From NCBI GenBank assembly GCA_900772445.1, contig CAAHEL010000070.1:1-48444 (forward strand): 48,444 nucleotides of DNA. Reading direction: 5' to 3'. Positions 7,410 through 15,202 of this stretch are shown one piece after another. The notes under the pieces are model-generated. The model had not been told where the DNA came from. It saw nothing but the letters and a program-made list of their open reading frames with translations, and did no database searches. Both the position numbers and the translations under genes were made by a program. The number at the start of each line of letters is the position of its first letter. Position 1 is the first letter of the stretch. The stretch comes from Bacilli bacterium (lineage in GTDB: Bacteria > Bacillota_I > Bacilli_A > RF39 > UBA660).

Positions 7410-8670
7410 TTATTTCCTCCATTCTTTGACTTTCTTTTAAGTATTTTATTTTAAAACCTATATTTCTTGCTCCTCCTCTACATTTAGGAACTAATATTTT
7501 TATTTCTTTTTCAGGGGAAGTGTTTTCTTTATTCTCATCATGTATTAGCATAATAGTATCTGCACTTTGTTCAAGTTCTCCACTATCTTTTAAATCTTGC
7601 ATAGTAGGTATATCACTACCATTCCTGTTGATTTGTGCTATTAAGAAAATAGTTACATCATAATCTTTTGTTACATCATTAAGCATTCTTGTTATTTCCC
7701 CAATTCTATCTTTATCACTTTGCCCTGCTTTGTAAGAAACATAACCAATGTAGTCAATGAATACTATTAAATGTTCTTCTTTTTGTTCTTTAATAATTTT
7801 ACTAATTAAACTTTTAATATTTTTACTCCCATTGACTATTTCATAGTTAAGTTTGCAAATATCTTCAATGTTTTTTCTAACTAGGCTATCTTGATAATCA
7901 GTTTCAGGGTTTATAATTTTTGCTATTTTAATTCTACTATGTATTCCAATTATCCTCTCATAAACTTCTTCTTTAGTCATCTCCATATTGAAATATAAAC
8001 ATTTGTAAGTACTTGCTAAATCAACAAATAAATTAAGTGCTAATGCTGATTTTCCCTCACTGGGTCTCGCAGCAATTATGTTAATTGTATTCTTTTTGAT
8101 TTTAAGTTTTTGATTAAGCATATCAAATCTATTGAATTTAATCAATTTGTCTTTGCCTCTAATTAACTTAAGTATTTCATCTGGAGTTAATTTATTATGT
8201 GTGTCTTTAACAACTAAATTTTCTTTTTCCAATTCTTTTATTTTTAAAATGAAATCTTCTGATGAAATTTTATTTGCTTTATATAATTCAGCATACTCGC
8301 TTAGTTTTTTGTCTATGTATATTTCTTCAAGCCTTTCTTGGTATTTATAAAACATTGAGAAATTTGCATAAGTAAGTGAATGATTAATAACATAGTCCAT
8401 GTATTTACTTTTCATATCTTCGGTAGGTAAGTATGTAAGTGCAATATCTAAGTCTAAAGTTTGCCTTTTAGCATAAATAATTTTCATAAAATGTAAGACT
8501 TTCCTATTTTCAGGATTTAAGAATACACACTCTTCAATGAAAAGTTCTTTAATTAATTCGTTTTTTGTTAAAATCATTGCAATGACAGTACTTTCTAAGT
8601 CCATGCCATATAAAGAACCTGTTTCATATTCTTTTACGATTTCATAATCTCCAACTTTAACATTGTCCAT
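7384..8670 (-). CDS. dnaB: DnaB-type replicative DNA helicase
   Basis: 428 residues, near full DnaB length. The N-terminal helical DnaB domain (about 20-120) is followed by a linker and a RecA-type ATPase core. Walker A is ARPSEGKSAL at 201-210, where S replaces the usual M/G. H1a-like LYFNMEMTKEEVYERI, Walker B HLIVFIDYIGYVS and motif H3 TIFLIAQINRNG follow, then SGELEQSADTIMLI, which is typical of motif H4. It would unwind DNA 5'-3' at the phage replication fork. It stands just downstream of the initiator-like gene, as expected for an initiator-helicase pair. Confidence 0.93.
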   Translation of the reverse strand: MDNVKVGDYEIVKEYETGSLYGMDLESTVIAMILTKNELIKELFIEECVFLNPENRKVLHFMKIIYAKRQTLDLDIALTYLPTEDMKSKYMDYVINHSLTYANFSMFYKYQERLEEIYIDKKLSEYAELYKANKISSEDFILKIKELEKENLVVKDTHNKLTPDEILKLIRGKDKLIKFNRFDMLNQKLKIKKNTINIIAARPSEGKSALALNLFVDLASTYKCLYFNMEMTKEEVYERIIGIHSRIKIAKIINPETDYQDSLVRKNIEDICKLNYEIVNGSKNIKSLISKIIKEQKEEHLIVFIDYIGYVSYKAGQSDKDRIGEITRMLNDVTKDYDVTIFLIAQINRNGSDIPTMQDLKDSGELEQSADTIMLIHDENKENTSPEKEIKILVPKCRGGARNIGFKIKYLKESQRMEEINENYSFKR

Positions 8671-8672
8671 AA

Positions 8673-9305
8673 CTATTCTCCAAAATATGGGTCATCTGTA
8701 ACATCAATGTATACTGGTGTTTCTCTTTTAGGTGTATTAGTTTTCTTTTCTTTTCTTGCCCAAGTTAGAATAGTTGCATAATGGTCTTTGTATTTTACCC
8801 CCTTGCTAGCAATGTACGCACTTAATGTTTCAATGCGTTCATCTACATCATAAAATTTGTCTTTTAATTTTTGGTATTGTTCATCAGTTAAAAACACGTT
8901 TTCAAACTCTCCAAATTTTTTCTTTTCTTTAGATATATCTTTAGATATATCTTTCTTTTGTTCTTTATTATTTATTATATTATTAATACAACTTTGTTGC
9001 ATACCCCCATGCAACTTTGTTGCATAGTATGCAACAAACTTCACCCCATTAATATAGTTCTCTTTTTTCCCAATTAGGTCTTTTTCGACAAGAGATTTTA
9101 AATTTTTCATAACCCCATATTTAGTAGAATTAGTCCAATTGGCTAAATATTGTAAACTACCATTATACTCGTGATTATTTATTTGACTAAAACCATAGAT
9201 TATAGCATATATGATTAATTCGTTCCCTTTAAGATTTAGTTCATTTACCATAAAACCTTGAATACAAACGTAATTCTCATTTGCTAAAGTTGTTCTTTCA
9301 ACCAT
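8673..9305 (-). CDS. Replication initiator-like winged-helix protein
   Basis: 210 residues. The N-terminal half (about 10-100) is a winged helix of the phage initiator type (NELNLKGNELIIYAIIYGF, LANWTNSTKYGVMKNLKSLV). A low-complexity linker follows (NNIINNKEQKKDISKDISKE). The C-terminal helical region resembles that of phage DnaD-like or O-like proteins (LTDEQYQKLKDKF, YKDHYATILTWARK). It directly precedes the helicase gene. The linker-coding DNA carries repeated TTTGTTGCATA motifs, the usual arrangement where an initiator binds an origin within its own gene. Confidence 0.75.
   Translation of the reverse strand: MVERTTLANENYVCIQGFMVNELNLKGNELIIYAIIYGFSQINNHEYNGSLQYLANWTNSTKYGVMKNLKSLVEKDLIGKKENYINGVKFVAYYATKLHGGMQQSCINNIINNKEQKKDISKDISKEKKKFGEFENVFLTDEQYQKLKDKFYDVDERIETLSAYIASKGVKYKDHYATILTWARKEKKTNTPKRETPVYIDVTDDPYFGE
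8936..9041. other. Candidate replication origin inside the initiator gene
   Basis: Direct repeats CAACTTTGTTGCATA at 8989-9003 and 9012-9026, plus an inverted copy (TATGCAACAAACTT) at 9028-9041, share the 11-mer TTTGTTGCATA. A small palindrome GCAT-ACCCCC-ATGC lies between the first two. Directly adjacent (8936-8988) is an AT-rich tract with tandem TTAGATATATCT units. Iterons beside an AT-rich unwinding element within the initiator gene is the classic lambdoid origin layout. Confidence 0.6.
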
Positions 9306-9315
9306 ATCTCATTAC

Positions 9316-9531
9316 CTACCTTTCTTTAACTTCAAAAAAATCTTCAATTTTAGCGTCATTTGAAACGCAAGCAACTATATCTTTTGCCATTCTTCTTGAA
9401 CAACCTTTTTTTCCATTTAGGATTTCAGTTAAATAAGTGTAGGAACAAAATAGAATTTCTGTTGCTAAATAATTCATTCTTCTACCTTGAAGTACTTTTG
9501 CTACTTCTTTTTCATTGAACCAATAAGTCAT
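9316..9531 (-). CDS. Cro-like small HTH protein
   Basis: 71 residues, ATG with AGAGAGGAGG upstream. The helix-turn-helix is compact: YLATEILFCSYTYLTEILNG forms the recognition region, followed by RRMAKDIVACVS. Size and position, first gene after an operator-bearing promoter and leading into the initiator and helicase, fit a Cro-type regulator or XRE-family activator. Unlike lambda, the neighbouring repressor-like gene points the same way. Confidence 0.7.
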   Translation of the reverse strand: MTYWFNEKEVAKVLQGRRMNYLATEILFCSYTYLTEILNGKKGCSRRMAKDIVACVSNDAKIEDFFEVKER

Positions 9532-9565
9532 TGCTTTACCTCCTCTCTATTAGCATTGTAATTCA

Positions 9566-9594
9566 AGTTTAACATATATTTTTTTATATGTCAA
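9566..9594 (-). promoter_or_regulatory. Early promoter with operator palindrome
   Basis: TTGACA (9594-9589), 17-base spacer, TAAACT (9571-9566). The spacer is occupied by a palindrome ACATATA-N6-TATATGT (9572-9591), an obvious operator candidate. Binding there by the double-HTH repressor-like protein or by the Cro-like protein would shut off the cro/initiator/helicase transcript. Confidence 0.7.
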
Positions 9595-9635
9595 GAATTT
9601 TACTTTAAAAAAAAAGAAGAACTTTTATTCTCTTT

Positions 9636-10400
9636 TTAATTTTCACTTTTCAAAATATAATCTATGATTTTTTCATATCTTTTTATTTTGGCTTGCATAT
9701 CTTCATATTGTTCTCTCTTAATAGAAATAAAATCCATAAATGAATTGTTGGGAATTGTTTTTGAAACTGAAATTGGTTCTTCCTCAACTAATTTTAAATC
9801 TTCCTCTGTATACAAATCATTTTGTTCGTCAACATTAGAACTTTCCATTTCAGGTTTTGCTTCAACTATACATTCTTTTGGAATTTCAAAACTGCTATGT
9901 TTACTTTCTTCAATTGGTTCGCTACATGGCATTAATGAGCCTGCTTGCGTAACTACTCCGAAACCAGATGGAGTAGTATAGTCAATATTTTCTTCTACTT
10001 CTGTTTTTACTTTCTTATTAAAATCATTTGTGAAGAATTTGTTAAGTTTGTATAGTGTCAAGAATGTTAGACTTTCATATGCACCATTTTCAATACACGA
10101 AATAACACTTTGTGCTATTCCTACCTCATTTGCTAATTCTCTTTGACTTTCAAGTCCAAATTCTTCTCTCATTTTTTTCAAGTCAATGTTTTTAAGCCAA
10201 TTTAATAATTCTATTTTTTTTATCTTTTTCTCATTTTCCGACATATTTACAAATTTCAAATATTCTTCTAAAGTATCTCCACTAATATTTCTTTCCCCAT
10301 TTTCTAATTCTTTTATTGTTTCTTCACTTACGTTTAATAAACTCGCAAGTTCTTTTATGCTAAATGCACTCTTTTTATTTTTCTTTTTATAAAAATTCAT
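9636..10400 (-). CDS. Repressor-like protein with two XRE-type HTH domains
   Basis: 254 residues from ATG 10400; the longer TTG start at 10430 lies within the leader peptide. Two consecutive HTH units are visible: residues about 10-50 (FSIKELASLLNVSEETIKEL) and 70-115 (QRELANEVGIAQSVISCIEN). A Ser/Glu-rich linker follows (TPSGFGVVTQAGSLMPCSEP), then a C-terminal helix (REQYEDMQAKIKRYEKIIDY) suited for oligomerisation. No S24 protease domain or LexA-type cleavage motif is seen, so induction must differ from lambda CI. It is likely the lysogeny regulator. Its ribosome site is weak and it may depend on translation of the short ORF at 10411-10440. Confidence 0.7.
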   Translation of the reverse strand: MNFYKKKNKKSAFSIKELASLLNVSEETIKELENGERNISGDTLEEYLKFVNMSENEKKIKKIELLNWLKNIDLKKMREEFGLESQRELANEVGIAQSVISCIENGAYESLTFLTLYKLNKFFTNDFNKKVKTEVEENIDYTTPSGFGVVTQAGSLMPCSEPIEESKHSSFEIPKECIVEAKPEMESSNVDEQNDLYTEEDLKLVEEEPISVSKTIPNNSFMDFISIKREQYEDMQAKIKRYEKIIDYILKSEN

Positions 10401-10410
10401 ATTTCTTCTC

Positions 10411-10440
10411 TCACTTTCCTTTATTATCAATTCTAAGCAT
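10411..10440 (-). CDS. Possible 9-codon leader peptide before the repressor-like gene
   Basis: ATG 10440 follows AGAGAGG; the reading frame MLRIDNKGK ends with TGA 10 bases before the repressor ATG. The ribosome site can pair locally (TAGCC...GGCTA), which could mask it. The main gene has a much poorer ribosome site, so translational coupling through this leader is plausible. Such short ORFs occur by chance, so this is tentative. Confidence 0.3.
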   Translation of the reverse strand: MLRIDNKGK

Positions 10441-10532
10441 ATTTTTAGCCTCTCTGTTGGGCTTTTGGCTATGCCCTAGACCAATTTATCATTTGAACAC
10501 TTTCGTTCAAAATAACCCCTTTAAAATGTTTT

Positions 10533-10691
10533 CTAATCATTTTGACGATTTTTCTTAATATAATCTACTATTGCTTCCCTCATTGCTTGTGAAGCAGTTG
10601 TACATTTGCTAATGGCTACTTTCTTAAATTCTTCTGCCATTTCTTTTGATACTCTTGTAATCATATTTACATCATATTTTTTGTTTTCCAC
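10533..10691 (-). CDS. Arc-type ribbon-helix-helix regulator
   Basis: 52 residues, MENKKYDVNMITRVSKEMAE..., starting at GTG with AGGAGG 9 bases upstream. The beta strand (YDVNMITRVSK) followed by two helices (EEFKKVAISKC, ASQAMREAIVDYIKK) is the Arc/MetJ pattern. It is the first gene of the transcript that continues into the double-HTH repressor-like gene, so it is probably a co-regulator of the lysogeny switch. Confidence 0.75.
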   Translation of the reverse strand: MENKKYDVNMITRVSKEMAEEFKKVAISKCTTASQAMREAIVDYIKKNRQND

Positions 10692-10721
10692 TAATTTATA
10701 CCTCCTTTCAATTGCATACTA

Positions 10722-10750
10722 ATTGTATCACAAATGCTATCATATGTCAA
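10722..10750 (-). promoter_or_regulatory. Promoter of the RHH/repressor operon
   Basis: TTGACA (10750-10745), 17-base spacer, TACAAT (10727-10722), again in TGTATTGACA context. It starts immediately downstream of the lysis-operon terminator. Confidence 0.85.
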
Positions 10751-10765
10751 TACATTTTTGCAAAT

Positions 10766-10795
10766 AAAAAAAGACATTATTTAACAATTAATGTC
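10766..10795 (-). terminator. Terminator of the lysis operon
   Basis: GACATTA-N9-TAATGTC stem (7 bp, 10795-10773) followed by TTTTTTTATTT on the minus strand. It overlaps the final codons of the endolysin gene. Confidence 0.85.
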
Positions 10796-11499
10796 TCTCC
10801 TGCTTTTAAATCAATTTCGTATGTGCTATCTTCTGTAATATTATAGATGTCTTTATATGTATCTTGTTTTTTTAGTTCTTCATCTAAAGATTTTATTTCA
10901 TTTCTTAACTCTTCTATTTCTTTAGTTTGTAGATTAATTTTATCATTAAGTTCTTGAATTTCTTTCTTTTGTGTTTCTATAATTGTCTCAAGTTCTTTTA
11001 CTTTTGTATCATCTTGAGTTGGTTCTGTTGTAAAATCTTTTGGTAAATAGATAAAACCATCAAATGTGTATTTATATCTGCTTGAAGATAATTTATAACC
11101 ACTTGATTTTGTGAATTTTTGTGTATAAAATAATCTCCCTTTATAATCACTACCTGAAGCCAATATATCTCCATTATCGTAGATTTCTTCAACTATCATT
11201 ACATGCCCACTTCCATCTGATGGCTCATGTATCTTTCCACAACTCCAAACAATTACAGAACCTAATTTTGGAGTTTGCCCTTTTTGATAAGTCTTTTCCT
11301 CTTGATACCAGTTTTCAGCATTAGAAGTTTGTAATTTTGGTTTTCCACTAACTCCTAATTTATTTAACAATTCATAAAATCTACCCCATGCATATGCTGT
11401 GCAGTTAGGCATTCCATATCCACTTTTATAAAATACATTATCTTTGTAATAAAATCTATTATCTGTAGTTGGTGCAGTTAATCTTGGTTCAAATGTCAT
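10777..11499 (-). CDS. CHAP-domain endolysin
   Basis: 240 residues. The N-terminal CHAP domain spans about 1-155, with catalytic C33 (GMPNCTAYAWGRFYE) and H99 (DGSGHVMIVEEIYDNG). It would cleave peptidoglycan as an amidase or endopeptidase. From about 165 to 225 there is a coiled coil (ELETIIETQKKEIQELNDK) and the last 15 residues form YEIDLKAGETLIVK, possibly a small wall-binding or oligomerisation element. No signal peptide, so export depends on the holin encoded just upstream, with which it overlaps by one base. Confidence 0.9.
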   Translation of the reverse strand: MTFEPRLTAPTTDNRFYYKDNVFYKSGYGMPNCTAYAWGRFYELLNKLGVSGKPKLQTSNAENWYQEEKTYQKGQTPKLGSVIVWSCGKIHEPSDGSGHVMIVEEIYDNGDILASGSDYKGRLFYTQKFTKSSGYKLSSSRYKYTFDGFIYLPKDFTTEPTQDDTKVKELETIIETQKKEIQELNDKINLQTKEIEELRNEIKSLDEELKKQDTYKDIYNITEDSTYEIDLKAGETLIVK

Positions 11500-11816
11500 T
11501 ATTCTCCACTCCTCTCAAGTTTCTTCACTTTCTTCATTTCACTAAATGGCTTGAATACTTTGTTTTCTAAAGCACTATACAATAAGTTAGCGTCTATCCA
11601 TGAAAAGAAACCACACCATGTGCTATAAATCCATGTTGCGTCACTAAATGATTTTGCGAATAATGTACCAATTATCATGCTTACTAAGAAACTGATTAAA
11701 AACAACCATTTTTTCTTGCTTACTTGTTCTTTTATCTTTTGCACAGTTAAGGTAGTTACACACCCACTTGCTATTGCTATAACAAGTACTTGTTTTAATA
11801 AATTCATATCTAACAT
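11499..11816 (-). CDS. Holin
   Basis: 105 residues, ATG with GGAGGGATTAAA upstream. Two or three hydrophobic segments are visible: LKQVLVIAIASGCVTTLTV (about 6-25), WLFLISFLVSMIIGTLF (about 37-53) and a weaker one near WIYSTWCGFFSWI. A basic C-terminus follows (EMKKVKKLERSGE). Size, topology and coupling to the endolysin support a holin that permeabilises the membrane at lysis. Confidence 0.8.
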   Translation of the reverse strand: MLDMNLLKQVLVIAIASGCVTTLTVQKIKEQVSKKKWLFLISFLVSMIIGTLFAKSFSDATWIYSTWCGFFSWIDANLLYSALENKVFKPFSEMKKVKKLERSGE

Positions 11817-11829
11817 TTTAATCCCTCCT

Positions 11830-12162
11830 TTATTCTATTTCCTCGTTCCAATATTTCTCTGCTATCTCACTAATAACATTGTGAGAATTTGCAAATAAAT
11901 CACATACGATTTCCTCGTTAAAATTCATTTCCCAACTGCAATATTCGTATATGTATATGTGCATTAATTCGTGTAGCAAAGACCTATTCATAGTATAATA
12001 GCAATTATTTACATCAAGAAATAACTTATGGTCTGAAAACCTAACGAAAGCGTATATGCTTGCGATATTAGACATATCTCCATCTTTAGAATATTCTTCC
12101 ATAATTTCTTTATGCCCAACTTCAATTATTTCCCATGTATGGTCGTTCATTTTGAATTTCAT
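11830..12162 (-). CDS. Zinc metallopeptidase-like protein (HExxH)
   Basis: 110 residues. The zinc motif HELMH (H64, E65, H68) sits in a helix after a buried strand, with a downstream acidic ligand candidate in NEEIVCDLFANS. The pattern resembles minimal zincins such as the ImmA/IrrE (DUF955) or SprT-like families. ImmA-type peptidases cleave phage repressors to allow induction, which would fit a repressor lacking self-cleavage. Here, however, the gene is the first of the lysis operon, so a role in late maturation is equally possible. Confidence 0.7.
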   Translation of the reverse strand: MKFKMNDHTWEIIEVGHKEIMEEYSKDGDMSNIASIYAFVRFSDHKLFLDVNNCYYTMNRSLLHELMHIYIYEYCSWEMNFNEEIVCDLFANSHNVISEIAEKYWNEEIE

Positions 12163-12192
12163 ATAATTCCTCCTTTATAATAATTATATCAT

Positions 12193-12216
12193 AAAAAAGA
12201 GAGTATTTCTACTCTC
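12193..12216 (-). terminator. Terminator after the tail-fibre gene
   Basis: GAGAGTA-GAAA-TACTCTC (12216-12199), a 7-bp stem with a GAAA tetraloop, followed by TTTTTT. Directly after the U-run comes TGATATAAT, an extended -10 box that could start the lysis transcript. Confidence 0.85.
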
Positions 12217-14200
12217 CGTCAGTTTGCCATGTAAGCACTCCATTTATATTCTTTAATGTTTGTGTTTTAGTAGCGTCATAGCCTTGTATTGAAGTTAATT
12301 TGTTATCTACATAACCCTTTGTAGCAGCATGGTTAACATTTGTTGGGTTTGCTACAAATAATGGGTCGTATGTTCCTTGTGTGTTTGCTCTTACTATTGC
12401 AACTCCTCCTCCTGCTATGCCAGTTATTCTTGAAGCATTTGTAACTCCAGTTTCAATTGTAGAGCCTATATAAACTGGTGCTTCCCCATCTACATGAAGT
12501 TTTTGTATGTTTGTAATAGCATTACTATTCATATTGATATTACCATTTACATACCCACCACTTGTTTTCAACATATTAGTGTCTTGCATTGTCCATACTC
12601 CATCAGAATATAGAACAAGTACTGACCTATTTAATTCTATACTAGTAAATCTTAGTTCTGTTTCTGTATGATATTTTAATGGGTATTCATCACTTCCAAC
12701 TACTGCAATAACTGTTTTGTTTGCTGATATTGCTGCTTGTATCTCATCTATTGTTTTGTTTGCGTCATAGCCTGCAGTTTGATTTGCAGTTAAAGTTACT
12801 TTGAATACTCCATCTCCACCACCTGCACTTGCTACAGTGTCATCTACGTACTTTTTAGTGGCAGGGTGGTAATCTTTGGTTGGAGTGAATAAATCGTTGT
12901 TATCAACTGTTAAAACTTGATTTGTATTTCTGGAACTCGTAACACCATATCTGGTTGTGTAGAATTGTCTTTTTTGGCTAATGTCTACTGCAGTAATTAT
13001 TCCATCTGTTGTATTGTTTGCCGTACAACTAATTTCTAAATCGCCCCAATAATCATGCCCACCTTGTTGAGTAGCATAGACTGATGGGAATTTAAAAACT
13101 AAATAATTACTAGCCCAACTACCATGTAAAGGTGCAGATATAGCATACCATGAATATTGTTCAAAGGGACTATAACCTTGAACTAACAATAAGGGTTTCT
13201 CACCATTTCTCCATTTTTCTGCAATTTCGTTGAACATTGCTAGAGTTGCTTCGGTTGTATCATGTTTATCGTACTCCGCAGTCATTTTATAATAATATAT
13301 TTTATCGCCACCACTAATTTGAATACTACCATCAGCCTTTTTCTCATATACCCTTTTTATTTGGTTAGTTTCTGTGTCTTTTTCACAATTTAAGGCTACT
13401 AAGTTGAAAGTGTTCCCATCTTTTCTTACAGGTGAGCCTTTAAGCATAATATATGTGGTGTCCAAAGAACCAAATTGTGGTACTATAAAATGATATGTAA
13501 TATAAGAATTTGCTCCTGTAGCACCCTTTTTGACTATTATACATGGCTTTTGCCCTGCTTCCATAAGTTCTTTGATTTCATTAAACATTGCAAGTGTAGT
13601 TTCTGATGTATCTTCAAAGTCTGTGTCTCCATTGTATTCATAGTAATAAGGCATATCAAATTTGTGGTTAAATTCTTGACTTATTTCATTCATTTTAGTA
13701 TCAAAAGTGCTTTGGCTAACAAGACCACTAACTAAATCTGCTACACTAAATTTTACTTCTTCTCCACTTTGCAAAGTTAAAACTATCTCTTTAGTGCTAT
13801 CATCATAACTAGCCCCTATAACCATGCTCTCTAGTGGTAAATCTACAGAGCCTGTGCTTATTACCTCTCCTGCAGTATTCTTTAGTTCTATTGTCATAAC
13901 ATAAGTTGTATTATCTATTGATACACCTAAATTAGTACCAGTCTTGCCTTTTAATTCATAGTTTACTAAATTACTAACATTGTTATCAATGTAGCCCTTA
14001 TCATTTTCTAATTGGCTAACTTCTGTAGGTATATCTTCACTACTAGCAAAGCCAATATGCCCACTATGTTCATAGTCTAGGTTCTTTAGTTTGCTATGGT
14101 CTGTTTCTCCTCCAACATTAACTGGTGGGAAATAAGAAGTTGCTTTTATTTTTATAGGTTCTTTTTCATTCATTATTTTCACTTTTATTGGTTGTGACAT
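12209..14200 (-). CDS. Tail fibre / receptor-binding protein
   Basis: 663 residues. The N-terminus (residues 1-170) holds a beta-rich attachment region (ELKNTAGEVISTGSVDLPLE). The middle contains a duplicated module: YYYEYNGDTDFEDTSETTLA at about 190 and YYYKMTAEYDKHDTTEATLA at about 300, each followed by a similar FNEI segment. The C-terminal part has the trimeric fibre signatures HPATKKYVDD and HAATKGYVDN. It would form the adsorption fibre at the tail tip. It overlaps the preceding baseplate gene by 35 bases and is the last structural gene before the lysis operon. Confidence 0.82.
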   Translation of the reverse strand: MSQPIKVKIMNEKEPIKIKATSYFPPVNVGGETDHSKLKNLDYEHSGHIGFASSEDIPTEVSQLENDKGYIDNNVSNLVNYELKGKTGTNLGVSIDNTTYVMTIELKNTAGEVISTGSVDLPLESMVIGASYDDSTKEIVLTLQSGEEVKFSVADLVSGLVSQSTFDTKMNEISQEFNHKFDMPYYYEYNGDTDFEDTSETTLAMFNEIKELMEAGQKPCIIVKKGATGANSYITYHFIVPQFGSLDTTYIMLKGSPVRKDGNTFNLVALNCEKDTETNQIKRVYEKKADGSIQISGGDKIYYYKMTAEYDKHDTTEATLAMFNEIAEKWRNGEKPLLLVQGYSPFEQYSWYAISAPLHGSWASNYLVFKFPSVYATQQGGHDYWGDLEISCTANNTTDGIITAVDISQKRQFYTTRYGVTSSRNTNQVLTVDNNDLFTPTKDYHPATKKYVDDTVASAGGGDGVFKVTLTANQTAGYDANKTIDEIQAAISANKTVIAVVGSDEYPLKYHTETELRFTSIELNRSVLVLYSDGVWTMQDTNMLKTSGGYVNGNINMNSNAITNIQKLHVDGEAPVYIGSTIETGVTNASRITGIAGGGVAIVRANTQGTYDPLFVANPTNVNHAATKGYVDNKLTSIQGYDATKTQTLKNINGVLTWQTDGE

Positions 14201-14516
14201 CTAAAAGCACCTCCTTTAAACTATCATAAATAAACTTTTGGTCTATGTATGACCCCATGATAGTGTTATTTTTGAAAAGTACTCTAACATCTAACTTTGT
14301 ATAATTGTCCATATTAAATGTTTCTTCCTCAGTAAGCCATATTTCAAAACATTGTGTTTCATTATCATAGGTTACTTCTGTACTTTCCCCATCATAAGTT
14401 TTTGTGAGTTCTCCAATATTAAATTGGACTTTTTTGACACCATTTATATCTAACACATTATCATTTTTATCAGTGATTTGTATTTGTAGATAAAATTGGT
14501 CTCCTTGCTTAAACAT
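14166..14516 (-). CDS. BppU-like baseplate protein, N-terminal-domain type
   Basis: 116 residues. The start MFKQGDQFYLQIQITDKNDN and the DINGVKKVQFNIGELTKTY strand pattern match the N-terminal domain of upper-baseplate proteins (BppU family), which anchors receptor-binding fibres. It lies immediately before the fibre gene and overlaps it, consistent with an adaptor between the tail tip and the fibre. Confidence 0.65.
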   Translation of the reverse strand: MFKQGDQFYLQIQITDKNDNVLDINGVKKVQFNIGELTKTYDGESTEVTYDNETQCFEIWLTEEETFNMDNYTKLDVRVLFKNNTIMGSYIDQKFIYDSLKEVLLDVTTNKSENNE

Positions 14517-14603
14517 AAAAATTCCTCCATTCTAAAATAAAAAAGATGTGTATAAGTCTAGTTGCGTTATTGTCACTTGTATATCTTTACTTATTTCACA
14601 TCA

Positions 14604-14631
14604 ATTATATCATAAAATGTATTAAATTCAA
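14604..14631 (-). promoter_or_regulatory. Promoter before the baseplate/fibre genes
   Basis: TTGAAT (14631-14626), 16-base spacer, TATAAT (14609-14604) preceded by TG. It starts right after the 3' end of tRNA-Cys. The leader to 14516 contains complementary GATGTG and CACATC ends followed by TTTTTT, a possible attenuator or a terminator for the tRNA transcript. Confidence 0.6.
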
Positions 14632-14634
14632 AAT

Positions 14635-14710
14635 TGGAGTACCATACCCGAATTGCACGAGTGTCTATTTGATTTGCAGTCAAATCGGCTTACTTCTTGC
14701 CTAATGGTAC
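14635..14710 (-). tRNA. tRNA-Cys (GCA), CCA encoded
   Basis: 76 bases. The acceptor stem GTACCAT/ATGGTAC pairs perfectly, with discriminator T73 and encoded CCA. The D-arm is GGC-AAGAAGTAA-GCC. The anticodon arm is TTTGA-CTGCAAA-TCAAA, with U33 and anticodon GCA. The T-arm is ACTCG-TGCAATT-CGGGT. Length and all stems fit a cloverleaf. The elbow is unusual: position 18 is A and position 55 is G instead of the near-universal G18 and U55, while G19 and C56 are kept. It lies between a small regulatory-looking gene and the tail-fibre promoter. Confidence 0.88.
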
Positions 14711-14729
14711 ATATTAGGGAAGTTATTCC

Positions 14730-14933
14730 CTATATTTTCATGCTTTGTACTTCTGTATAGAACATTTCCATAAGAGTGTTTGAGATATTCATGTATTTGT
14801 TTCTCTCATCTTCAGTTTCTGCTTCTTGTGCTAACCACTTCCATTTTTTAGCGTCACAGTATAAGTCTATCACTCTCTTGGCATATCTCTTAGTTTCCAT
14901 GCACTTTTCTTCTATTTTATCATAACTTTCCAT
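14730..14933 (-). CDS. Hypothetical small protein next to tRNA-Cys
   Basis: 67 residues from ATG 14933, preceded by AGGTG at 6 bases; a GTG at 14942 is the alternative. Helical and charged with two Cys and three Trp/Tyr near the middle (LYCDAKKWKWLAQEAE). It overlaps the upstream small gene. No family recognised. Confidence 0.6.
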   Translation of the reverse strand: MESYDKIEEKCMETKRYAKRVIDLYCDAKKWKWLAQEAETEDERNKYMNISNTLMEMFYTEVQSMKI

Positions 14934-15099
14934 ATCTTTCACCTATGTTTAATGCTAAAGACATTTGTACATAGGAATAATTTTTAATGTACATATCTAA
15001 TACCTTTATCTCATCTTCGTCTAACGTCACTTTCAATATAAAGTCATCATAGATTTGTTTAATTGATAGGTCTTTCTTCATATTTTTCATATATATCAT
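14920..15099 (-). CDS. Small protein, possibly HTH
   Basis: 59 residues from ATG 15099 (GAGG 4 bases upstream) or 56 from ATG 15090. The sequence KKDLSIKQIYDDFILKVTLD and the downstream DMYIKNYSYVQMSLALNIGE look like two short helices ending in a possible helix-turn-helix. It is the first gene of a short transcript that also covers the next small gene and tRNA-Cys. Function unknown. Confidence 0.5.
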   Translation of the reverse strand: MIYMKNMKKDLSIKQIYDDFILKVTLDEDEIKVLDMYIKNYSYVQMSLALNIGERYGKL

Positions 15100-15174
15100 T
15101 TCCCCTCTAATGACATTTTATGTTATTTTTTGTCATATTTATAGCCACTTTTAAGCCACTTAAAGTGTGCAAAT

Positions 15175-15202
15175 AAAAATACACCACTCGTTTAGTGATG
15201 TA
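15175..15202 (-). terminator. Terminator overlapping a promoter
   Basis: Stem TACATCACT/AGTGGTGTA (15202-15194 and 15188-15180, one G-U pair) with loop AAACG, followed by TTTTTATTT. It terminates the 15226-15543 transcript. Confidence 0.8.
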
